DNA from: Saprospirales bacterium
GTDB taxonomy: Bacteria > Bacteroidota > Bacteroidia > Chitinophagales > Saprospiraceae
Reading direction: 5' to 3'
NCBI GenBank assembly: GCA_003448025.1
Contig: DLXL01000147.1
Coordinates: forward strand, 2,824 to 7,839
DNA: 5,016 nucleotides
Shown: piece after piece, positions 1 to 5,016 of the stretch
Numbering within the stretch: position 1 is the stretch's first letter
Layout of the letters: each line of letters opens with the position of its first letter
Made by a program: the position numbers and the translations under genes
The notes under the pieces: generated by a model
What the model saw: only the letters and a program-made list of their open reading frames with translations
Databases searched by the model: none
Told to the model about the DNA's origin: nothing

Positions 1-1017
1 TTAAGTATCCGAACTACTTTAAACCTGGACGATTGGAAAACAGCAAAAAGGATTGAAGCCTACAATAAGACTGTGCATAAAAAAGGGTTGCGGACTGAAT
101 ACTTTATCGATAATAAGAAGCTCTGGGTACCCTGGCATGAATTGAATTGCAAAGAAGAAAATACGGAAACACCACCCAAAATGGCTGCCGGTGTCGGACT
201 GGCAGTGTCTTCAGAGATAGAAATTCCCAGATATGTATTTCCCATTGCAAACAGGGTTTATGGAGGAGAGAAAGATTTTAGCAACGATCGAACCTTTGAA
301 CTCTATGGTTCAGGGTACGCCTATACCCCGTTGTTAAACAGAAGCATGCGGGGCCAGGTATATTACCTTATCAGTGGTCATGGAGGTCCTGATGTGGGCG
401 CTCAGGGAAAAAGAGGTGGAAATACCCTTTGTGAAGATGAATACGCCTATGACGTCACCCTCCGGTTACACCGGCTTTTGATAAGCCATGGTGCTACAGC
501 TTATATGATCGTTCGGGATAACAATGATGGGATAAGAGACGATATTTACCTGGACTGTGATAAAGACGAGGAAGTTCTAGGGCAACAGGATATACCTTTT
601 GACCAAAAGGAACGACTGAAACAAAGAACTGATCTAATCAACGCGCTTACAGAGAAACATACAAAAGCCGGCCAGACGAATCAAACAATCATTGAAATCC
701 ATGTGGATTCCAGAAGTTTGGAGAAAAAGCAGGATATCTTCTTTTATTTTCGTCCGGGCAGTACACATAGCCAGGCTTTGGCGGAGCACATTCAAAAAAC
801 TTTTGCAGCCAAATATCGGAAAGCGCAAGGAGGTAGGGGATATAGTGGCAGCGTTACTGCCAGAACCTTATTCACCCTGAAGGAAACCATGTCTAAAAAG
901 GCTGTTTATATTGAGTTGGCCAATATACAGAACGACTGGGATCAGCAACGCTTAGTATTAAAAAATAACCGCCAGGCTATAGCTAACTGGATTTGCCATG
1001 CTTTATTGACTCAATAA
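1..1017 (+). CDS. N-acetylmuramoyl-L-alanine amidase (Amidase_3 family), 5'-truncated
   Basis: A zinc amidase that cleaves the bond between N-acetylmuramic acid and L-alanine in peptidoglycan, so it should act in the periplasm or outside the cell during wall remodelling. The frame is open from the first base of the window, so the true start and any signal peptide lie upstream. A GTG at 73 is only an internal codon. Numbering from the first in-window codon (338 residues visible), the Amidase_3 domain spans about 120-335. Expected zinc ligands are visible: His127 in ISGHGG, Glu145 in CEDEYAYDV and His234 in IEIHVDSRS. The catalytic Glu305 lies in YIELANIQN. The first 45 or so residues (IEAYNKTVHKKGL, ending LWVPW) resemble the end of a LysM-like wall-binding module, but this is tentative. 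An acidic stretch, about residues 173-191, lies between the zinc ligands. The gene ends two bases from the stop of convergent gldC. Family and catalytic residues are secure; biological role is inferred. Confidence 0.9.
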   Translation, partial: LSIRTTLNLDDWKTAKRIEAYNKTVHKKGLRTEYFIDNKKLWVPWHELNCKEENTETPPKMAAGVGLAVSSEIEIPRYVFPIANRVYGGEKDFSNDRTFELYGSGYAYTPLLNRSMRGQVYYLISGHGGPDVGAQGKRGGNTLCEDEYAYDVTLRLHRLLISHGATAYMIVRDNNDGIRDDIYLDCDKDEEVLGQQDIPFDQKERLKQRTDLINALTEKHTKAGQTNQTIIEIHVDSRSLEKKQDIFFYFRPGSTHSQALAEHIQKTFAAKYRKAQGGRGYSGSVTARTLFTLKETMSKKAVYIELANIQNDWDQQRLVLKNNRQAIANWICHALLTQ

Positions 1018-1025
1018 TATTATTG
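1012..1025. repeat. 14-bp perfect palindrome spanning two convergent stop codons
   Basis: CAATAATATTATTG is its own reverse complement and is centred exactly between the amidase stop (TAA, 1015-1017) and the gldC stop (TTA on the plus strand, 1020-1022). Both proteins therefore end in Gln-stop, encoded by the same bases mirrored. It is AT-rich, with no GC stem and no clear T-tract, so it is a poor candidate for an intrinsic terminator. Confidence 0.7.
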
Positions 1026-1376
1026 GTCTTTCGGTACAATTTCTGTTTGCTGACCGAAATAATGGGCAAACTTGGCAATGTCCTCGGCCAATTCCTTGTT
1101 TTGAGTGGCTTTTAAATAAGTCTGACTCAGTGAACGCAAGGTTTGGTACATGAACCGATCCATCTCCAGGACTTGCATTTCTTTGGTCCAAAGATCAATT
1201 CGCAAAGTGTCCCTGTGTTCCTTGTCGAATAATGCCACAGCCATCGCTTTGCACTCTTCTAATACTCCGCCATTACGGTCACTGGCGCCCCATTCAATCT
1301 TTACAGGCACATGTTCCGCATTTAGTCCAACACGGAGGGTGATATCGCTTGATTTTACTACTTCGTTTGGGTCCAT
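1020..1376 (-). CDS. gldC: Gliding motility protein GldC
   Basis: A 118-residue soluble protein matching GldC of Bacteroidota. In Flavobacterium johnsoniae, GldC is a small accessory gliding protein encoded next to the lipoprotein GldB; as I recall, it improves gliding rather than being strictly needed. Its molecular function is not established. The match rests on the N-terminal strand (ITLRVGLNAEHVPVKIEW, residues 12-29), the highly characteristic LRIDLWTKEMQVLEM block (58-72), and the helical tail (RFMYQTLRSLSQTYLKAT, 74-91) ending near HYFGQQTEI. There is no signal peptide or membrane segment. I chose the ATG at 1376: a longer in-frame start at 1439 would lie upstream of the -7 box and add 21 residues not expected in the family. 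No Shine-Dalgarno sequence is seen. No gldB is next to it here; downstream lies the convergent amidase. gldC also occurs in Bacteroidota not known to glide, so it does not prove motility. Confidence 0.9.
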   Translation of the reverse strand: MDPNEVVKSSDITLRVGLNAEHVPVKIEWGASDRNGGVLEECKAMAVALFDKEHRDTLRIDLWTKEMQVLEMDRFMYQTLRSLSQTYLKATQNKELAEDIAKFAHYFGQQTEIVPKDQ

Positions 1377-1382
1377 TGTGAA

Positions 1383-1390
1383 TATATTTG
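1383..1390 (+). promoter_or_regulatory. Possible -7 box for the AddB-like nuclease gene
   Basis: TATATTTG on the plus strand also fits TAnnTTTG perfectly. It would start transcription near 1396-1398 and give the nuclease gene a leader of roughly 67 bases. No -33 TTG sits at a normal distance, and an AT-rich chance match is possible. No other box of this type was found between the two divergent genes. Confidence 0.35.
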
Positions 1391-1395
1391 AGCCG

Positions 1396-1403
1396 CAAAG
1401 GTA
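1396..1403 (-). promoter_or_regulatory. Bacteroidota-type -7 box for gldC
   Basis: On the minus strand this reads TACCTTTG, a perfect TAnnTTTG. It ends 19 bases before the gldC ATG, predicting a transcription start near 1388-1391 and a leader of about 13 bases. No well-spaced -33 TTG element is seen (the nearest TTG is 26 bases upstream), so the call rests on the -7 box and its position. Confidence 0.6.
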
Positions 1404-1464
1404 GAAAAAGGCTTTGCCTTTCCCCGATCCAATTATCAAGGTTTTCAGCCGGCAACAGATATTT

Positions 1465-4125
1465 ATGCAGATTCATTTTGGCCACCACTTCGATTCCATT
1501 GTGCATGCACCTAAGAACCACCGTGAGGGCGAGTGGTTTGTTGGGCCTGTAAAATGGCTACAATGGCTGGAATCAATGCTTGGCCTGAAAGGCTACAGGA
1601 ATAACACAACTTATCTTAGGATAGAGCTTTACCGACAGGCGTTGGCCCAATTTGCCACAGAGTCAGATTGTTTTTATCAGGCCTCTTTTAATGCAGACCG
1701 ATTTGCTACTTCAGAAGTGCTTTTGCAAAGGCGGGATGAATTATTATTGGCCGGATGGGATTTTCAGGATCGCCCAAACTTGCCGCCCAGGCTAAAAGTA
1801 TTTGCCGGAGTGGAGCATATTTATCAAAAAAAGCTTCAGGATCCAGAACTGTCCGTAGAGGCCGTTGGATTTTCAGACCGGTTTAAGCAGGCATTGGAAA
1901 GACTCCGTATCACCCCAATTGACCTGGAAAAAATCCATATTTATGAGCCTTTTGATTTGCAAATACCTGTTATTCAGCGAGTTTTAGCTCAATTCAGGGA
2001 TCAGGGTGTTCCGATTGAAGAGGGCAGGTTCGAAAGCGAAGCTGCATCTGTTTCTCCCCTTGGAAAATGGATGCATGGATCGGGTGGGGGAGCGGGCAAG
2101 CTGGCCATATTGAAGGCTCGTCGTGATTCTGATGCTGCAGTTTTCCTGGCCCAAACGCTACATGAAAACCCAGGCTACCGCCCCACTTTTCTGGTTCCTG
2201 AAATGAACCTGCTCCTGGAACAGAATCTGCTTCAGGAAGGCTTTCCGCCCATGGGGATCTTATCCGCCTCTCTGGCCAGACCTTCGCTGCAAGTATTGAA
2301 ATTAGCACCGGCTTTTCTTTGGGAGCCGGTGGACGTCTTCAAATTAATGGAGTTCGTTACACTTCCGGTTAAACCTCTGGATACCGGACTTTCCCTTGAA
2401 ATTGCACGCGTTTTAGCTGAAAGACCAGGTTTATTCAGTGATACCTGGTTTGCAGCGGTTTATGGGTATCTGGAACAGGAGGAGGTTCAGGAGGAGGCCC
2501 GAGCACAATATAGTTTCTGGTTTGACCGAAAGAGATATTCAATGGATACGGGGGCTCCCAAACGGGATGCGGTAGAGTTATATGAATACCTTCAAAATTG
2601 GGCCGTCCGCCAGTTTGATAGCACCGGAAGCACCAACTCTTCCTTGTTGGTACTTGCTGAACAGGCACGTAGGATTCGGGAATTGCTGGATACTCTTCCA
2701 GAGCAACGCATTGGGTATTTGGAGTTGGAGCGTATCGTGCGAACCATCTATGAGCCATCCCCCATGCAGTTGGCTCCACCCGAACCTGGCAGCTTCTTAT
2801 ACTTTCATCATCCTGGTGCTTTGGCAGACCAACTGGATGATCTGGTTTGGTGGAATTGTGTATATGAAAATATTACGCCTCCTCCGGATCAATGGCAAAA
2901 AGCGGAGCGACAATATCTGGAACAGCATAACATATTTTTGGAAACACTCCGGCAGCAAAGTCAACGCAGTCAGCTAACCCAACGTCGTCCGATCCTTCAA
3001 ACCAAAAACAGTTTGTTATTGGTCATTCCTGAGCAGGCAGATGGTGCAGAAACGGTTGCTCCTTTAATTTGGAGTGATCTGGAGGCTTTTTTTGGTTCTG
3101 AATTACACACATTTGTGTATGATATTTCCAGAACAGAAGATAGAGCGCGATTGGCCGAATGGTTAAAAATACCTGCCCGGGGAAGCCTGCCCTTGCGCAA
3201 TGCCGTTCGACCCAAACCACAGATCCACATCGCACATCCGGAATGGATGAAAAACGCTGAATACGAAACCCCCACCAATTTGGAACTCCTCTTCTATTAT
3301 CCGCATCGGTGGTTTTTCCGCCAAAAATTGCGGATGTATAGATCGAGCTTACTCAGCGTAACAGGCGACACCACTTTGCTTGGCAGCCTGGCACACCGTT
3401 TTTTTGAAAACCTGCTTAAAAACGACCTGGCAGGCCTGGATAGAAAAACAGTTCAGGAATGGGTAAACCAGGAGGCGCAAGTGTTACTACCTAAAGAAGG
3501 CGCCACCTTGTTATTGTATGGCAAAGAACCGGAGCGGATTGCTTTTTTACAAAGGGTGGCAAACGCAGCCTGGAATCTGATCACTTTGATCCGAAATAAT
3601 CAATGGGAGGTGGCTGGAACTGAAGTGCCACTTACCGGAAGCTTTTTACAAATGCCTGTTCGGGGAAAAGCGGATTTGGTTTTAAGAAGAGGGGATGAAC
3701 AGGTAATTGTAGATTTGAAATGGAGCGGCGCCCGCCGGAGGAAAGAGTTGATCCAAAACGAGGAAGACCTTCAGCTGATGCTTTATGCCAGGATGTTGGC
3801 ATCTGATGGAAAGTGGCCACATACAGCCTATTTTATCCTGGAAGAAGGCAAAATGATTGCCAGGAATAATGAAGCCTTCAAAGAGGCCATTATTGCCGGA
3901 TCCCCTGGTATGAATCACCAGACTGTGGCGGAGGCCATTTTTGATAAAATGGAAAAAACCTATGCCTGGCGATTGAGCCAGCTTGCCAAAGGACTTCTTG
4001 AAGTGCGAACAGCCAGAACGGCTCCCGAACTGGAAGCCATGTACGAAGGCCAATTGTTTGAATTGCTTGAAATGAAACAGGAAGACGCGCCATGGGATGA
4101 CTATAAAACCTTGCTGGATGGCTAA
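1465..4125 (+). CDS. AddB/RecB-like PD-(D/E)XK nuclease family protein
   Basis: An 886-residue cytoplasmic protein resembling the AddB-like subunit of double-strand-break-processing helicase-nucleases (RecB-family exonuclease group). The N-terminus has VGPVKWLQWLESMLGL (26-41), which replaces the Walker A loop expected in a true helicase. Residues about 212-320 follow the degenerate helicase pattern (DAAVFLAQTL, LLEQNLLQEGFPPMG, then a PGLFSDTW stretch). VWWN near 461-464 is another mark of the group. The C-terminal nuclease domain, about 600-860, shows YYPHRWFFRQ (611-620), AHRFFE with His644, the catalytic set Asp737, Asp750 and Lys752 (GKADLVL and VDLKW), and QLMLY with Gln770 and Tyr774. 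It therefore looks nuclease-active and helicase-dead. The cysteines that hold the iron-sulfur cluster in AddB and Cas4 are absent; Tyr612 stands where CPYRFF would have Cys. ATG 1465 is the first ATG in frame; upstream only a TTG at 1414 is available and it fits less well. The expected UvrD/AddA-like partner is not in the window. plsC follows after 27 bases. Confidence 0.85.
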   Translation: MQIHFGHHFDSIVHAPKNHREGEWFVGPVKWLQWLESMLGLKGYRNNTTYLRIELYRQALAQFATESDCFYQASFNADRFATSEVLLQRRDELLLAGWDFQDRPNLPPRLKVFAGVEHIYQKKLQDPELSVEAVGFSDRFKQALERLRITPIDLEKIHIYEPFDLQIPVIQRVLAQFRDQGVPIEEGRFESEAASVSPLGKWMHGSGGGAGKLAILKARRDSDAAVFLAQTLHENPGYRPTFLVPEMNLLLEQNLLQEGFPPMGILSASLARPSLQVLKLAPAFLWEPVDVFKLMEFVTLPVKPLDTGLSLEIARVLAERPGLFSDTWFAAVYGYLEQEEVQEEARAQYSFWFDRKRYSMDTGAPKRDAVELYEYLQNWAVRQFDSTGSTNSSLLVLAEQARRIRELLDTLPEQRIGYLELERIVRTIYEPSPMQLAPPEPGSFLYFHHPGALADQLDDLVWWNCVYENITPPPDQWQKAERQYLEQHNIFLETLRQQSQRSQLTQRRPILQTKNSLLLVIPEQADGAETVAPLIWSDLEAFFGSELHTFVYDISRTEDRARLAEWLKIPARGSLPLRNAVRPKPQIHIAHPEWMKNAEYETPTNLELLFYYPHRWFFRQKLRMYRSSLLSVTGDTTLLGSLAHRFFENLLKNDLAGLDRKTVQEWVNQEAQVLLPKEGATLLLYGKEPERIAFLQRVANAAWNLITLIRNNQWEVAGTEVPLTGSFLQMPVRGKADLVLRRGDEQVIVDLKWSGARRRKELIQNEEDLQLMLYARMLASDGKWPHTAYFILEEGKMIARNNEAFKEAIIAGSPGMNHQTVAEAIFDKMEKTYAWRLSQLAKGLLEVRTARTAPELEAMYEGQLFELLEMKQEDAPWDDYKTLLDG

Positions 4126-4140
4126 CCACTCAGAACTTAT

Positions 4141-4148
4141 TACCTTCG
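4141..4148 (+). promoter_or_regulatory. -7 box for plsC, close enough to suggest a leaderless mRNA
   Basis: TACCTTCG is a one-base variant of TAnnTTTG. Only four bases (CGCC) separate it from the ATG at 4153, so transcription should begin at or within a few bases of the start codon. No -33 TTG is found at normal spacing. The box lies within the 27-bp gap after the nuclease gene, so read-through from that gene is also possible. Confidence 0.5.
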
Positions 4149-4152
4149 CGCC

Positions 4153-4872
4153 ATGGCAAAGATTTGGGCTGTTTTCGCTGCAGCTGTTTTTCTAATTCTC
4201 ATGACCTTAAGTTTACCCATTGTTGGGTTAAACATGATTATTACGCCCGGACAAAGGGCATTGAGAAGTAATATTTATTATTTGCACCACATATTTACCC
4301 CTGTTTTTCTGTTTCTCGTAGGCATCCGGCTGAAAGTGGAAGGCAAGGAGTTGCTTGACCCCAAAGGAAGCTATGTGATCGTAGGTAACCACAAATCCTC
4401 CCTGGATTTTATTTTGAATGCACATGCCTTTCCAGGCGTTTTCCGGTTTTTGGCCAAACAAGAGTTACAGAAGATACCTGTTTTTGGATATATCGTAAAA
4501 AAGATGTGCCTTAATGTGGATCGGAGTAGTGCAATGAGCAGGGCCCGGAGTGTCGTTGCGCTAAAGCAACAACTGGCAGAGGGCTGGAGCATTTTTATTT
4601 ATCCAGAAGGCAGCCGAAATTCAGGAGACCAACCCATTGGTAAATTTTACGATGGCGCTTTTAGAATTGCCATTCAAACTGGAGCTCCGTTAGCTATTCA
4701 GACAATACTGAACATTGACTACATCACAGCAGGTGGTAGTGGCCTTCGTCCGGGAACGGTGCGCATAGTCTGGGAAAACCCCATAGAAACCACTCAAATG
4801 AGCCAGGATGACATTATTCCTTTGAAAGAGAAGACGGAACAAATTATGCTTGCCCGTTTGAACAAAGACTAA
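4153..4872 (+). CDS. plsC: 1-acyl-sn-glycerol-3-phosphate acyltransferase (PlsC family)
   Basis: Transfers a fatty acyl group to the sn-2 position of lysophosphatidate to make phosphatidate, the precursor of membrane phospholipids, at the inner face of the cytoplasmic membrane. The 239-residue length is normal. A hydrophobic N-terminal anchor covers about residues 4-30, and a second hydrophobic stretch about 48-58. Motif I is NHKSSLD with catalytic His80 and Asp85. Motif II is CLNVDRS with Arg124. Motif III is FIYPEGSRN with Glu152 and Gly153, which bind the glycerol phosphate. Motif IV is GAPLAIQ around Pro179. The ATG at 4153 is preferred because the next in-frame ATG (4201, residue 17) would cut the membrane anchor in half. 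No Shine-Dalgarno sequence precedes it. Bacteroidota often carry several PlsC paralogues, some acting on ornithine lipids or other acceptors, so the exact acceptor is inferred. Its stop lies five bases from that of the convergent gene on the right. Confidence 0.88.
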   Translation: MAKIWAVFAAAVFLILMTLSLPIVGLNMIITPGQRALRSNIYYLHHIFTPVFLFLVGIRLKVEGKELLDPKGSYVIVGNHKSSLDFILNAHAFPGVFRFLAKQELQKIPVFGYIVKKMCLNVDRSSAMSRARSVVALKQQLAEGWSIFIYPEGSRNSGDQPIGKFYDGAFRIAIQTGAPLAIQTILNIDYITAGGSGLRPGTVRIVWENPIETTQMSQDDIIPLKEKTEQIMLARLNKD

Positions 4873-4877
4873 GCGTC

Positions 4878-5016
4878 TTACTTATTGGTCAATACGATAT
4901 ACTCCCAAGGCTTCAAATTTAACTGCATATCCTTGGTCAGTTCTACAGTACTGGCTTCAAAAACACTCAGGTAAACATTGGATACCACTGCATCGCCTGG
5001 TCTTGATGTAACAGAG
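4878..5016 (-). CDS. C-terminal end of a probable glycoside hydrolase (5' part outside window)
   Basis: A reading frame enters from the right edge on the minus strand and stops at TAA (plus-strand TTA at 4878-4880). About 45 residues are visible, running from SVTSRPGDAVVSNVYL to a tail ending LNLKPWEYIVLTNK. Alternating polar and hydrophobic residues and the closing LKPWEYIVL suggest the last strands of a small beta-sandwich, like the C-terminal domain that ends many alpha-amylase-type (GH13) and related glycoside hydrolases. That tail is also found in other sugar-active enzymes, so the family is a guess. That it is a real coding end is better supported: the frame stays open to the window edge, the composition is protein-like, and it fits tightly against plsC with a five-base gap. 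The catalytic domain is not in view. Confidence 0.5.
   Translation of the reverse strand, partial: SVTSRPGDAVVSNVYLSVFEASTVELTKDMQLNLKPWEYIVLTNK

Noticed and set aside
1150..1404. Plus-strand open frame of 84 codons opposite gldC.
   Set aside because: It is fully antisense to gldC, whose family match is strong, and the translation is Ser/Thr/Arg-rich with no domain.
1377..1439. Longer gldC starting at 1439.
   Set aside because: That start would precede the -7 box, and the added residues do not look like GldC.
1414..1464. 17-codon N-terminal extension of the nuclease from a TTG at 1414.
   Set aside because: A TTG start is unlikely when ATG 1465 is available, and the protein from Met at 1465 (MQIHFGHHFDS) begins as expected for this group.
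2075..2097. G-rich run (GGGTGGGGGAGCGGG) as a possible G-quadruplex.
   Set aside because: Only three separate runs of three or more G are present, and the bases are explained by Gly codons.
2077..2103. Glycine-rich GSGGGAGKL in the nuclease protein (residues 205-213), looking like a Walker A P-loop.
   Set aside because: It lacks the Thr/Ser after the Lys, is not preceded by a typical beta-strand, and lies in the linker just before the degenerate helicase segment, so it reads as a flexible loop.
2476..2497. Tandem CAGGAGGAGG repeat, 12-bp period, also resembling a strong internal Shine-Dalgarno sequence.
   Set aside because: It encodes a short Glu/Gln-rich stretch in frame (EQEEVQEEA), has only two copies, no plausible start codon follows, and the neighbouring genes do not use Shine-Dalgarno signals.
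2435..2779. Minus-strand open frame of 114 codons inside the nuclease gene; similar ones occur at 1994-2308 and 3682-4053.
   Set aside because: They lie antisense to a well-supported gene, have low-complexity composition rich in Pro, Trp and His, and show no recognisable domain.

Overview
The window reads as ordinary, gene-dense chromosome of a Bacteroidota bacterium, probably from the Saprospiria/Cytophagia side of the phylum, although the class is a guess. Three things point there: a recognisable gldC gene (a protein of Bacteroidota gliding motility), promoter -7 boxes of the Bacteroidota type (TAnnTTTG) close to start codons, and start codons without Shine-Dalgarno sequences. No rRNA, tRNA, CRISPR array, insertion sequence, phage gene or toxin/defence cassette is visible.

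Layout, left to right. (1) Bases 1-1017, plus strand: a 5'-truncated N-acetylmuramoyl-L-alanine amidase (Amidase_3 fold) with all its zinc and catalytic residues. (2) Bases 1020-1376, minus strand: gldC, converging on the amidase with two bases between the stop codons, which sit inside a perfect 14-bp palindrome. (3) Bases 1377-1464: an 88-bp divergent region with a -7-like box on each strand. (4) Bases 1465-4125, plus strand: an 886-residue AddB/RecB-like protein with a C-terminal PD-(D/E)XK nuclease domain, but no canonical Walker A motif and no iron-sulfur cysteines. (5) Bases 4153-4872, plus strand: a complete PlsC-type acyltransferase, preceded by a -7 box so close to its ATG that a leaderless transcript is likely. 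(6) Bases 4878-5016, minus strand: the last 45 or so codons of a gene running in from the right, probably the C-terminal beta domain of a glycoside hydrolase. Its product assignment is weak.

The genes do not form one pathway. Cell-wall hydrolysis, gliding/secretion accessory function, DNA end processing or repair, phospholipid synthesis and probably carbohydrate breakdown lie side by side in alternating orientation. Only the nuclease and plsC share strand and proximity (27-bp gap), and could be partly co-transcribed. I found no convincing new multi-gene system. The most useful second looks are the helicase-dead, cluster-less AddB-like protein, the paired opposing promoters at gldC, and the near-leaderless plsC start.
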